This document shows positions 1 to 11,291 of a DNA stretch of 64,000 bases, piece after piece. A program made the position numbers and the translations under genes. Origin of the DNA: Ascochyta rabiei (taxonomy: Eukaryota; Ascomycota; Dothideomycetes; Pleosporales; Didymellaceae); NCBI RefSeq assembly GCF_004011695.2, contig NC_082415.1, forward strand, positions 1,488,001 through 1,552,000, given 5' to 3'. Positions within the stretch are counted from its first letter, which is position 1. Every line of letters begins with the position of its first letter. The notes under the pieces were generated by a model that saw nothing but the letters and a program-made list of their open reading frames with translations, was not told the DNA's origin and made no database searches.

Positions 1-356
1 ACGTCCTGGTTTTCCTGCGCTGCGATTGCACAGGAGTATCCGGCATCAGCTCTCCGCGCCCGGGTTAGTAGCTCATATACTAAATAACAGTAATACAGTA
101 AAAGAGTAATACAAACCAGCTAGTTTTTGATATAACCTATCTATAATAGTTTCTACAACTTTGCACCTAGTGATGCTGGAGATGTGTTGTAGTGCACGGT
201 AAGGAGTAGGCATACTGTTTTTATCAAGACATTAGTGTGCTTGCAGCTAGTAAGGGCTAAGTAGAGGTATGCGTATAAGGACTGTGATCATAACCGTGAT
301 TTGGTCCACTCATTTCATGCAGTCTCCCTTCACAACCACCGTGCCGTTACCCCACT
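1..356. other. Intergenic, downstream of the first gene
   Basis: No gene is supported here. The left part (about 60-260) is A/T-richer than the coding DNA to its right. The stretch probably includes the 3-prime UTR of the minus-strand gene that ends at 357. Confidence 0.5.
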
Positions 357-3300
357 CTAGTAGATGGTGTTCTTCTTCGCAATCTCCTCCCAGTTGGTCG
401 TCGCATGCTGCGTGTCCGCAGTGCCGGGCTGCACCTGTCCGGAGACTGTCTCGTGGTGGTGGTGGCCAATGGGTCCGCCGTCTGTGCCGCCAGCGCCGTC
501 GCCGTAGCGGCCGACGTTCATAGGCAGGCCCGTGTATGGCTCGATGACGATGTGGTCTTTGGCTAGGTCCTCGACGGGGTGGGCGCCGTAGACTCCCTTT
601 TGAGTTTGGCTGGGGCGTGTCAGTACGAGTGGGATGGCTACATGGGGATAGCAGAACTTACCGGTCGCCAGAGATCATGTTGGGGTCGCCAATGGGTCCA
701 TCAATGCCAATGTGCTCGCGCTTGCCGCCAGTGAAGGCGTGGTGGGCAGGAGTGTGCTGCTCGCGGTTTTCCATCACTGATCCAGACGTGGTGTTGCCGG
801 GAATAGTGGCCTGCTGAGAGCCAGCAAGACCGGTGTCGGTGTGGCCAACGGTAGTGTGGGTGGGGTCGGTGCGTTTGTCGTGGAGCTCATGGGCGGCAAG
901 ACCGCCGGCACCAAGGGCACCGCCGCCGAGGGCAGCATCGCGACCGTAGTGATGCTCATCTGTGCGGCCAGTGGTTCCGCTGCCACTTGCGCCAATGAGT
1001 CCATCCGTTCCAACGCGGTCGTTGGCGTGGCCGGCCTCGAGAGCCTCGCGCGCCGGGTGACCCACAGGAGGATCCTTGTGCAGAAGGTTCTTGCCCTTGT
1101 AACCGCTGCCGTGACCGAACTGATCTTCACGCTCATGCTCGGCAAGGCCAGCAGCGCCAGCACCTACGCCACCTGCAACAGTGGCGTCTCGGCCGTAGTG
1201 GTGGTCCTCAGTGCGACGGGGAGAAGACTCTGGGCTGGGATCCTTCTTGGACTTGTCGCGGTGCAGGAAGCCCAAGAGACCACCCTTCTTCTCAGAGTCG
1301 TCGTGATGAGCAGCCTCCTTCTCGTGCTTCTTGAGATCCTTCTCGTGCTTCTTGAGATCCTTCTCATGCTCCTTCTCAAGGTCGTGCTGGTGCTTCGCTG
1401 TCTCCTTGTCGAGCCTCTCCTGCTGCTTGGGATCGAATTGCGGCTGCGTGCGTTGGCCGTAGGCGTATCCCGCGCCAGCACCAGCCGCGGCACCAGCACC
1501 TCCAAGCAAAGCGGCGTCGCGCTTGTCATTGAACTGGGTAGGATCAGTGTTGTGAGGGTACTGCTGCCCCTGCGTGAGGGAGCCGGTTGGCTGGGGCAAC
1601 GAGGATGAGCCGGGCTGAGTAGCCGATGCAGGAGTGCGGGTGGTGTTGTCGTGGTGTGAAATCGCGTGACCTGCAGCGGCGGTGCCAGCCAAGCCAGCTC
1701 CAGCACCAAGAGCAGCATTGCGGGAGCTGTGATCTTTAGGACCCAAGTCGTTGTCGGTGATCTCAGGAGACTTGTAGCCTTGAGCCTGCTGAGCCATTTG
1801 AGCCGTCGTGTAGGGTTGCTGAGTCTGGCCATGCTGAGAGCTGTGGTGGCCGGGAGCACCAGCACCAGTGGCACTTGCGAGAGCAGCAACATCAGGGTTG
1901 TGGTAGTTGTACTCTGAGGTAGCAGGGACCGGGTTGGGAGCACGAGCGCCAGTTGCAGTGGGGTCGTAGCGCTGTTCCTGCATCGCGGCTCCGGGCTGGG
2001 TGCTGCGGTGGTCACCGTAGGCCTTGGCCACTTCGTAGACACCATATCCTGCGGCTCCGGCACCTCCAGCGGGGCCAGCATCACGTTCATGGTGATGCTG
2101 CGGCTGGGACTGGCTGTAGGCCGCTGTGGAGGCTGAAGGCGACTGTTGCGAAGTCAAGGTGGTGTTTTCGTAACGAGGAGCAGGTGCGCCAGTGGTGCCG
2201 AACGAGGCTGGGTTGGTAGTACCCGATGAGTGCTGGGTGGTAGGCAGAGACGAGGCCTGCTGAGTGCTGGGCTCGTGGTGTCTGTCACCAGAGAGGGCAC
2301 TGCCAGAGAGGGCACTGCCAGAGAGGGCGCTGCCAGCGAGAGCGCCGGCACCAAGAGCACCTCCACCAATGGCAGCATCACGGCCATAATGGTGCTGTCT
2401 CTCTTCCGCCTTGGGGGGTGGAACAGGTGCAGATGAACCCGAGATAGGCTGAGAGCTGGATGTGGACGAGGTGCTTGAGGGATCCAACCTCTGTTCGTTC
2501 AAGCGAGAGTCTCCGCCAGTAACGCGCGGGTCAAGCGCCTTGGAGCTGTAGGGGTTCTTGTCATCATATAGGTTGCCACTCCCAGAAGTCGGGGCCTCGT
2601 GTGGGTGGTGGGCGGCGGCACCCAGACCTGCCGCGCCTACACCACCAGCGATGGCAGCGTCGCGTCCAAGATGGTGACCAGATGATGATTCGGCTGAACG
2701 CGATGAAGGGTCGTTGAGGGATCCAGGATGACGAAGTTGGTGGGAAGTGGAGGGACCAGTCCCCGTGGAGGACGTACCGGGGCCACCAAGAATAGGTGTA
2801 GATCGCTCGTTCGGGGGAGTTGCACCAGGGAATTCACCAGGAATATGTGGGCTGGTGCCTGTCCTCTGTGCCTGAGGGCGGTAGGATAGCAGTCCGGTGT
2901 GCTGGGTGTGAGGATCGCTGCCAAACGCTTTCTCGTAGTCGAGAAGGGTGCCGGTGTTGAGGTGAGGCGCCTCATAAGGCGGGCCATGTTCGGGTGAGCT
3001 GGACTCGTTCAGAGGACGAGCACCTGCGGCATGCAGGGCGTCAGGGTGAATGTTGTGCTCTGGGACACTCGAAGTCATGTGCGAATGAGCCTGGGATGCG
3101 TTAGCCATCTTGCTCACCAGCATTGACGAAAGACAGGACTGAGGAAACACGTACGGTGGGCGATCCGACCTGGTGGGTGAAGGTACCTCGTGGGGAAGCA
3201 GAGCTCGTGCTGCCGTGGCCGTGAGTAGCGGCGGCTGTGCCCGCAGCCGCCGCAGCCGCGCCAGCTAGGCCTTCACGCCCGTGCAGGTCGTTGCCTGCAA

Positions 3301-4369
3301 GTTGGCGCTCCTTGGTGCCCGGCTCTCGCTCGTTCGTGTTCAAGGTGTGCGTGGTTGAGCTGTGATCATGGTGTCCTGATGTGACGCCGCCAGCCAGGGG
3401 AAAGGAGCGATCTGTATGCGTGGTGCGGCTGGAATCATGCGGCTGGGGAGTTGAGGTGCTATGATGGCCACTGCTTGATGAGACTGCCAGAGGATGTTAG
3501 ACGAAACAGTAGTCTGGTAGTGATGGCATCCAATGGACTACCTACCAGGAAGCGTGCTCGGCTGCTCACGGATGGTCTCGTTCCTGAGCCCCGCGCCCGT
3601 GTTTGTGTCGGTGGTTCCCTGACCAACAAGCTGGTCGCGGTCGAGTTTGCCCTCAGCAGCGTTGATGGGAGGCAAAGCAGCGTGGCCCTGCGCACCACTG
3701 CCAGGCGTGAAGCCAATGACGCCAGACTTGATGCTTGCCTCGCTGTTGCCGTCGTAGGTGCCGCCACTGACATGCGGGCGGCTGTCGCTGTGTCGAGCGC
3801 TGTCCATCTGGTTGGTGTGGTTTCCCGATGCGCCAGCTACACGAGCACCGCCCATTGGGCCATCCGTACCGACATGGCCAGCATGGCTGTCCTCAGCAAG
3901 GCCAGACGATGTGTCTGTGCCAGTGCCCGTGCGGGCGGTGGCGCCGACGTTGGGTGTGTTGGAGAACCTGGGCGTCTCGCCAGCCGTGGCAGACGAGTTG
4001 CCATGTGCGGTCATCTGGTTGTAGATGGGTGTTGCTCTGTGAAATCGGTCAGTAGAGCTGGGCTGCTGTTACGCAAGACACGCACTGGACGGCAGACGTG
4101 GTCCCAGAGGTGCCTGTGCTGGACTGCGCAGCTGTGCCAGTGGTGCCTCTGTGGTCGTGGGTGACATTGCCGGCAGTCTCACGGTCTTTGTCGCTGCCGT
4201 GGGGGTGACTGGATCGCTGTAAGCAAGTGGAGAGAGAGAGAGAGAGGGAGAGAGGGAGAGAGAGAGAGAGAGAGGGAGAGAGGGAGAGAGGGAGAGGGAG
4301 AGGGAGAGAGTGTGTGTGTGTGTGCACGGTGTATGGCGAGGCTTACAGGAGGCTCTTGATCTTCTCCAT
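357..4369 (-). CDS. Large low-complexity Gly/His-rich repeat protein, six exons
   Basis: Model: 4347-4369, 4086-4208, 3546-4036, 3155-3483, 662-3090 and 357-609 join to 3,648 nt (1,215 aa). Donors are GTAAGC, GTGCGT, GTAGGT, GTACGT and GTAAGT; branch sites such as CTGAC and CTAAC precede most acceptors. The N-terminus begins MEKIKSLLHPHGSD, a pattern I associate with conserved filamentous-fungal proteins of unknown role. The long fifth exon carries seven modules built on a (H)HYGRDAA core followed by a Gly/Ala run, three short G-x-DG(P/L)(I/M)G motifs, and one Lys/Glu/His-rich charged stretch near forward coordinates 1240-1440. No signal peptide, membrane span or catalytic motif is visible. 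Composition suggests a disordered, hydrophilic, LEA- or dehydrin-like protein, but that is inference. The gene is divergent from the one at 6883. Intron 1 contains the GA/GT microsatellite. Confidence 0.8.
4225..4324. repeat. (GA)n/(GT)n microsatellite inside intron 1
   Basis: About 80 bases of GA repeats with GGGA interruptions run into TG repeats. On the coding (minus) strand this is a long CT tract lying a few bases before the intron 1 acceptor, so it also serves as an extended polypyrimidine tract. Confidence 0.9.
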
Positions 4370-4756
4370 TGTGGTATCGTGTTTGTGTGATCGCTCCAGG
4401 GATCGAAAGGAAGGTGGCTTGTGGGCTGGCGGGGGTATGACGGGGTTCGTGTACAGGTATACAGCTGCAGAAAAACCAAGGCAGAGAGAGGTCTTGCTGT
4501 GGAATCACATCATCCCATTGAGACAGCTACAGCGTGCGCTCTCATGACCTCATAGCATCTAGATGGGCCGCTAGGAGCTGGGCAGCGCTCCAATAAGATG
4601 GCGCTCCCATGGTGCGCGTCGCCGCCACAAGCAGCCAGCACCAGGCCCGTTGCAGCGTGTGTGCACAGTAGGGGGAGTGTTTCCCCGTTCACCTGGTTGA
4701 GGTGGGGTGTGGGAGGGACAGCGACGGCAGGCCCGCGAGATGGCTGATCCTGGTGT

Positions 4757-4828
4757 CTCATCGTCTGTGGTGTCATCGTCTGTGGTGTCATCGTCTGTGG
4801 TGTCATCGTCTGTGGTGTCATCGTCTAT
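4757..4828. repeat. 15-bp minisatellite, about 5 copies
   Basis: The unit TCATCGTCTGTGGTG is repeated almost perfectly, and the last copy is degenerate. Confidence 0.9.
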
Positions 4829-5252
4829 CGTATCATCGTGTCATCGTTGGCCAGGCTCCAAGGCTGTCTCGCTTGGTGAGGCAACAGAGAGTCGAGTGTG
4901 CGCGTGGAGGCGGTGATCAAGGTGCCACGGCCCTGCTGCACCTGCTCTCTTCTCCTCGTCCTCGCTCGCGGTGATGGAGGTGGCACGGCCTTGGTGTGCC
5001 GGCTCTCGTCTCCTCGTGATGTCACCGATCACCGACCAGCATGTTGAGGCGTCTTACCCCGCGTACCGTATTCGAACACGGCAGCTGACAGGAGGCGCGG
5101 CAAGGCGTGCCAGGTGCCAGGCTCCAGACGGCGTGTAGGCGGCACGATGGGACTGACAAGGGGACATTGGCGGCAGTTGGCCGTGCTATTCTGGTAAAGG
5201 AAAGCGATTGGTGCAAGGCTTGGACAAGTGGATGCTGAGCACTGAGCAGCTA

Positions 5253-5348
5253 ACGCACGACACGCACGACACGCACGATACGCACGATACGCACGATACG
5301 CACGATACGCACGATACGCACAACACCCACAACACCCACAACACCCGG
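5253..5348. repeat. 9-bp minisatellite
   Basis: Units of ACGCACGAC/T run for about seven copies and then grade into three units of CACAACACC. Confidence 0.9.
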
Positions 5349-5580
5349 CACGCACGACGGCTGCTTGTCAGAGGCTCGCTGCCGGGGAGGGCCCGAGGTG
5401 CGAACGGACAGGCCCTCCCGGCTCCTTGGCTGGCGGCGGTGTTTGCGCGAATTTCTCACGGCACACTCACTGGCGGCGACGGGCCTGCAAGGGGCGCGAA
5501 GCGTTCTGCGCGGCCGTAGCGCAGTGGGGGGAAGTGGGGGTCTCGACACGCCCCACGCCCGTCCACTCAGCGGCCGCCCA

Positions 5581-5632
5581 CCAGTCGCCAGTCGCCAGTC
5601 GCCAGTCGCCAGTCGCCAGTCGCCAGTCGCCA
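5581..5632. repeat. 7-bp minisatellite CCAGTCG
   Basis: About seven head-to-tail copies of a heptamer (CCAGTCG phase). Confidence 0.9.
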
Positions 5633-6080
5633 GCTGCACCGCGCACCTCGGCCGACGCCCATCCCCCGGCACCGACGGGCCACTTGGCACTCGCTGCGCT
5701 CTGTTGGTGGTTGGTGGCTGCGCTTTTCGCGCCTGTCTTGCACTCTTCGGTGCGTCGAGTAGTGCGCTTCCAGAAGGAATCCTGCATGCAGCTCGTCGTT
5801 CGTGGTGGTGTGCCCCGTTCGTGGTGGTGTGCCCTCGGCGGCGGTGGACTGTCCAGTGTCGAGCGAGCGTTCCCTTGCCCGCCTGCCACCGTTCTCCGGC
5901 CTGCTGCCTCCGCTGCGCCTTCTCCGCCTCGAGGCTGGGCCTCTCTCTCGCTCGCTCGCTCAAGCTTGGACGTCTCCGCGTTTTCTTCTAGTCTCCAAGT
6001 CCTCCACGCTTGCGTCTTCCCCTTGTAGTCTTCGAGCTTCCCCTTTCGAGTCTCCTGCTTGTAATCCACTCTACTTCCTC

Positions 6081-6388
6081 TAGTCTCGAGTCGTCTGTTC
6101 TTCTAGTCTCGAGTCGTCTGTTCTTCTAGTCTCGAGTCGTCTGTTCTTCTAGTCTCGAGTCGTCTGTTTTTCCAGTCTCGAGTCGTCTGTTCTTCCAATC
6201 TCGAGTCGTCTGTTCTTCCAATCTCGAGTCGTCTGTTCTTCCAATCTCGAGTCGTCTGTTCTTCCAATCTCGAGTCGTCTGTTCTTCCAATCTCGAGTCG
6301 TCTGTTCTTCCAATCTCGAGTCGTCTGTTCTTCCAATCTCGAGTCGTCTGTTCTTCCAATCTCGAGTCGTCTGTTCTTCTAGTCTGCC
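6081..6388. repeat. 23-bp minisatellite, 13 copies
   Basis: Thirteen units share the core CTCGAGTCGTCTGTTCTTC. Each unit contains the palindrome CTCGAG. Two sub-types differ by CTAGT versus CCAAT before the palindrome: CTAGT copies lie first and CCAAT copies follow as a block, as expected from stepwise unit duplication. An open minus-strand frame through it is a repeat artefact. Confidence 0.95.
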
Positions 6389-6882
6389 TGGACGTCCCTC
6401 TCCGCGGCGTCGGCCATTATAACTCCGCATTCTCCCCAGCGCCTGCGCGCAAGAGTGCCAGCTCTGTTTCGGATCCTGTCATCACGCCCAGCGCGCCCCC
6501 AGCGTCCGCCTCACCTCACCGACGACGGCGACCCACCCTTCCCCGACTCCGCGGCAGTGAGTAGCCTTGGGCCGCCTAGTCTCCGCTCTTCATAACAGCC
6601 TCACTGCCACTCTCTGCCACTCTCTGCCGACTTTCTCACCGTGCCCGGCTGCACCTGCAATTGCCCGCCCAACACCAACCCGTTATTGCACCACCCCCAC
6701 GCTTGCAACCCTCGGCATTCCTCACCTCCCTCGACGCTCTGCACCACACCTGCACCACACCAGCACCACATCTGCACCACACATGCACCACACCTGACCG
6801 GCACTCCCACCACCACCACCTCACATCCACCTCACATCCACATCCACACCCCCACCACACCCACACCACACCCACACCCACC

Positions 6883-8073
6883 ATGCCCGGAGCACTGCGC
6901 AGCCGCCTCCGCCGCGTCCTCACCGGGCAGGAGGGCGAGGGCGGCATTGCGGCCAAGATCAAGCACGGCAAGCACCCAAAGCCCGCGCAGCCCGAGAGCG
7001 ACTTCTACCTGCCCGGCGAGAAGATGCCGCCCATGAAGTACCGCCGCCCCGTCGACCCCGAGCACAAGAAGAACCTCGACGCCTTCAGCTTCAAGAAGGC
7101 CTGGCGCCGCCGCAGCCACCAGAGCCTGTACTCGCCCATGGGCAGCCGTCTGCCGAGCCGCAAGGGCAGCTTCCGCAGTCGCCGCAGCCGCAGCCGCAGC
7201 GTCCACCGCAGTCGCCGCTCGAGCTTCCACAGCGACTACGACGAAGACGACGAGACGTGGGTCGACAGCGGCATTGGCGCGAGCCTCTCCGACAGCGACC
7301 GTCCGGCCAACATCCGCGAGGCCAGCGACGACGAGGGCGACGTCCTGAATGGTGTGTATCTGTACTGCACTCTCGCCCACGCCCACTAACCTGCCCCAGT
7401 CGGCCTCTCCCGCAATCCCACACAAGACCCCCGTGACGCGCCACGGAAAGAGTCGACGGGCGCCCGCCGTCGCTCGAGCTCCGCCCACTCGGTCCGTCCC
7501 AGCAGCACACGGCCAGCCACCGGCTCGGATCGCACCCGTGGAGACTCGCAGCCTTTCTCGCCCGAGGACCTGGAGCTGGCGCTGCAGAAGTCGCACCTCG
7601 ACGCCAAGAAACTCGAGGCCACCAAGGAGGAGCCTGACCGCAGCAACGGCTGCCCCGACGACGACGACGACGACGACGACGCCAGCCCCTTTGACAATCT
7701 GCGTCCTCGCGGTGGGTCCATCTTCATCCCGCAGGACGCCGAGAGCCCCGGCCTGTTCCCTGGTTGGAACTTTGTTTCTTCGCCCACAAAAGGCGGGCCG
7801 TCGTACCTCCCTCCAAATGACGCCACCCCCATCCAGTTCGAGCGACGCGAGTCCATTTTCGTCTCCAAAGAGGAGCCGTCGTTTTTCCCAAGACCCGGCT
7901 CGCTCGATGCAGAGAGCGAGAACGCACCCCAGACCGGACGGCGCGGCTCGACATTCGCTCCCGACGAGGCAGACGCCGTGGCTCCTCTCGCGGCTGCCGA
8001 GCCGCCCAAGCGCAAGCCGGTTGTCAGCTGCCCTAGCGAGGAGATCATGAAGATCCTCGCGCGCCGGGATTAG
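6883..8073 (+). CDS. Conserved basic, Ser/Arg-rich protein of unknown function
   Basis: Exons 6883-7351 and 7400-8073 (380 aa); the donor is GTGTGT and the acceptor CCCCAG, with a CTAAC branch site. The start is the ATG after a run of CACCAC repeats. N-terminal block (residues 1-85): MPGALRSRLRRVLTG, then LPGEKMPPMKYRRPVDPE and a basic FKKAWRRRSHQS segment. I recognise this order as typical of a conserved Pezizomycotina protein but know no function. Next comes an Arg/Ser tract (about 90-115), an acidic patch with a poly-Asp run (about 250-260), and a C-terminus ending EEIMKILARRD. No signal peptide or membrane helix is seen. It could be a nuclear or RNA-linked protein given the SR-like tract, but this is inference. 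Confidence 0.8.
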
Positions 8074-9369
8074 GCCACCGCATCTCTTCCCTTCTCTTGT
8101 TCATATTACCGCATCCACTTGTGCACGTAGGCGCACACTGCATTTCCGGCGTTACACGGTCTCTGGCGTTTCCGGCTTCGCGCCATGTTGTTCGCGCTAC
8201 ATTTGTTGTTGTTTTTCGCCTTGGGACGGCTGTCATGATGGACATTTGCACAAGCCAGCATCTGAGACGCGGGACAGAGGGACAGACGGAAGAACAGGAC
8301 AGGGTACCATTACAGTAGTTACTATACTTGGACACGCAGCCTCTGAGCGCGCAATGATGGTGTATCATCAGACTCATCATCAACATGACCATTACTAGAA
8401 CCGCCGTGCCCCATCTTACTCCAAGCCCGTTTCCCTCCCCTACTGCATGCACGTCCACTACAGCAGATGCTCTTGACAAGTCCTACATTCTATAGATATA
8501 AAATAGTATATCCCTCTCTTTCTATTAATCTGCAATAGGTACCTACCTACAGTAAGCTACTAACTAACTAACTATCTACTATCTAAATACCATCTAACTA
8601 CGCCTGCAATTACGCTTACAATTCTAGTTGTTATTAGGGAACTAGTGCACAGTAGGTGCGTGCTAGCTGTGTTTCTTTAGTTATTCTGCTTAGCTACATT
8701 CTATAGATATAAAATAGTACATCCCTCTCTCTCTATTAATCTGCAATAGGTACCTACCTACAGTAAGCTACTAACTAACTAACTATCTACTATCTAACTA
8801 CTATCTAACTACGCCTGCAATTACGCTTACAATTCTAGTTAATAGGAAACAGTACACAGCAGGTGCGTGCTAGCTGTATTTCTTTAGTTATTCTACTTAG
8901 CTATATTCTATAGGTATTAAGTAGTATATCTCTCTCTCTCTATTAATCTGCAATAGGTACCTACCTACAGTAAGCCACTAACTAACTAACTAACTACTAT
9001 CTAACTACCATCTAACTACCATCTAACTACGTCGGCAATTACGCTTACAATTCTAGTTATTAGGGAACAGTATACAGCAGGTGCATGCTGACTGCCTTTC
9101 TTCGGTTATTCTACTTGGCTACGCGGAGAGGTAAGGTGAGGTGAGATGAGGTGAGGGGGTGCTGGAGGAGATGGTTGGTTTGGGTAGTGAATAGGATGGG
9201 ATGGGATGGGATGGGATGGGTTGTTCAAAGTGGACTTGATTGGGTTTGTAGTTGTTGGGACATGTCTTTCTGTCTAGCTAGCTAGCTATCTAGCTATCGA
9301 GCTTTCGATCTATCTATCCATCTATCCATCTATCTAGCTATCCATCAATCTATCTATCCATCAATCTAT
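8074..9369. other. Intergenic, mostly satellite DNA
   Basis: This lies between two convergent genes (stops at 8071-8073 and 9370-9372). Apart from the 3-prime UTR it is filled by a 3-copy satellite, an ATGGG pentamer run near 9195-9220 and a TCTA/TCCA tetramer run near 9272-9372. The tetramer run reaches the stop codon of the next gene. Confidence 0.7.
8484..9121. repeat. Tandem satellite, 3 copies of about 207-211 bp
   Basis: Copies start near 8484, 8695 and 8902. All share GCAATAGGTACCTACC, then an ACTAACTAACTA run, then CGCTTACAATTCTAGTT. The copies are A/T-rich and differ mostly by transitions and small indels. No coding potential. Confidence 0.9.
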
Positions 9370-11291
9370 CTATCTACCCGTTCGCCTCTTCTTGGCTTTT
9401 GGGGCTGGGGTGGGCTGGGGGTTCTTCGCGTCTTTGTTCACGCCTCTGGCGCTTTTGCTTGGGGATTCTTTGCTTTGGGCGTGTTTGGGGCCGTCGACCA
9501 CCTTGTCTGCGACGGCTTTGAGTTGCGCGGCTTTCTCGTCGTCGCTGAATCCGTGCCACTCGTCGTCGTCGTTGTTGTTGTTGTTGTTGTTGTCGTCGTC
9601 GTCGTCGTCATCGTCGTCGCCATCGCCATCGTCAGTCGCTGCAACGCCACCGTCCACCGCGGTAGGATCGTCGCCCTCCCGCACAAACGCCGCGACGAAG
9701 AAGCCCATGGTGCCCTCCTCGGTCGCCTTGTCGCAGCGAATACACCCCGCCAACACGTCCTGCTTGCTTGCTGCGTCGACAAGCGAGCCGCTCAATCTAC
9801 CGTCCTCCCACTGTCCGCGCCGCGCCCACGCCCTGAGCCCGGGGACCTGCTTGTCGCGCGCGAGGATGCGCCAGCCGCGCTCTTTCGCGACGGACGTGGC
9901 GAGCGCTTGGAACACCACCCCTTCGTTCTCCTCGAAGTGGATCGAGCAGGTCGAGTACGTGATCTTGCGCGCGTGGGGGAACCGCATGGCGTGCGTTAGG
10001 ATGTGCAGCTGGAAGGTGGAGAGGGCGGCCAGGCGCTCGGCGAGCTTGTCTGCGGCGTCGAGGGGTACTTCTTCGGCGGCCGTGTCGTCGAGCGAGAGGG
10101 TCAGGTCCTGTGCTGGTTCCGCTGGGGGTTTGGCTCTGGCTTCGGCTTCGGCGCCGCGCTTGCGCTTCTTGTTCTTGCTGGGCTCCGCTGCGGTGGCGGT
10201 GGCGGAGGGGAGGTGCAGCTTGATGGCGTCGTCGCGTCCGACGATGCCGGTGCCTGAGCAGGAGGGGTCGAGGAGAATGGCACCGACGCGCTCGAATTCC
10301 GGCGAGTTTGGTTTCGCGGCGATGAAGTCGCTGGAGCCTTTCACGGTGACAACGCCATCCGCGCCGGCGAGCTTGACCATCTTCTGCAGGATGGCGGTGC
10401 GGCCCTTGTCGCGCTCAAAGGCAATGACCCTCTGCTCCTTGCCGTGGGCCGACACAATGGCTGCTGCGTGCGTCGTCTTGTTGCCGGGCGCCGCGCATCC
10501 GTCAATCACGTCGCCGTCCTCCTCCCTCAGGTCCAGCAGGTGCGCGGGGAAACACGAGGCCTTGTCCTGGAAGATGATCTCGCCCTTGGCGTACGCCGGC
10601 GTCTTGCTGAGGTCGACTCTGCTCGGCAGCGCCAGCAGGTCCGGGATGTTGGGGTCCTTGAAGTAGAGCTTGTTGCCCCCCCGTGCCGCCAGGATGTGCC
10701 CGATGCTCTCCACCGGGGAAAAGGCCTTGAACGTGCTGTCCAGCTGCGCCCTGAGACTGCTCTTGATGGTGTTGACGCGCACCCACCGCGGGTGTCTTGT
10801 CTTCTCCGCGTCTTCCTCGTCCGCGTCTTCCAGCTCGCCGTTGTTGACCGCGAGGCGGAAGGCGTCGAGCGTAGGGAATCCGTGGCGGATGCGCGCCTTG
10901 GTCATCTCCGCGGTGAGCCGGGCCTTGTGCCTTGTGATGGCGAGCCTGAGCACATGGTCCCTGTGCGCAGCGACGCCGGCCTTGCTCAGCAGCAGGTCGT
11001 GGGTGAGCAGCAGGGCGAGGATGGGCGTTAGCTGGAGCGGTCAGCATGTGCCGTCAGTCCACTTGGGCGAGCCGCGAGCGCGTCGCCTACCTTCCTCTCC
11101 TCCTTCAGCACTGCGCACTTCTCAATCACGTCCTTGAGCACCTTGCTCCATTTCGACGCCTCGGCCACCAGCGCGTAGATCTGTCCAGGCTTGCTCTTCA
11201 GCTCCTTTTTCTTGAAGATGCGCGCTTTGAACGACCCGCCGATCTTGTCGGCGTTCTCGAGAATCGTCGCCGCCTCGTAGTAGAGCGACAT
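9370..11291 (-). CDS. RCM1: 25S rRNA (cytosine-C5)-methyltransferase, Rcm1/NSUN5 type
   Basis: Exons 11091-11291 and 9370-11031 (620 aa); the intron starts GTAGGC and ends CCAG. Members of this NOL1/NOP2/Sun family place m5C on large-subunit rRNA in the nucleolus using S-adenosylmethionine. The N-terminus MSLYYEAATILENADK and the stretch LTPILALLLTHDLLL across the intron are typical of the NSUN5 branch. The SAM-binding motif DGCAAPGNKTTH lies near residue 250. Two cysteine motifs follow: DPSCSGTG near 325 and TYSTCS near 430, matching the two-cysteine catalytic scheme. The C-terminal 90 residues hold an Asp/Asn homopolymer region (forward 9560-9620) and end in a basic KKRR tail, a plausible nucleolar signal. 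A spacer rich in Lys/Ala between the two cysteine motifs looks like a lineage insertion. Confidence 0.93.

Larger units (their letters stand above)
4370..6882. other. Divergent intergenic region with many minisatellites
   Basis: This separates the minus-strand gene starting at 4369 from the plus-strand gene starting at 6883 and must hold both promoters. It contains at least four tandem repeat arrays, listed separately, and a run of CACCACACC-type repeats in the presumed 5-prime leader at about 6729-6870. Open frames here coincide with repeats, so none is called a gene. Confidence 0.6.

Noticed and set aside
841..1608. 255-codon plus-strand frame opposite the repeat protein
   Set aside because: Mirror translation of the Gly/Ala/Lys repeats. 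The minus-strand model has consistent splice sites and phases.
5041..5080. TATTCGAACAC resembling a reversed tRNA T-loop
   Set aside because: Neighbouring bases do not form acceptor or anticodon stems, and there is no A-box at the needed distance.
6103..6430. Overlapping minus-strand frames of a 23-residue-period peptide
   Set aside because: All are translations of the 23-bp minisatellite in its three phases; there is no start context or independent coding signal.
9392..10666. 424-codon plus-strand frame opposite the RCM1-like gene
   Set aside because: Antisense shadow of a high-G+C coding exon. The minus strand has the complete methyltransferase motif set, while this frame is Ser/Leu-rich low complexity.
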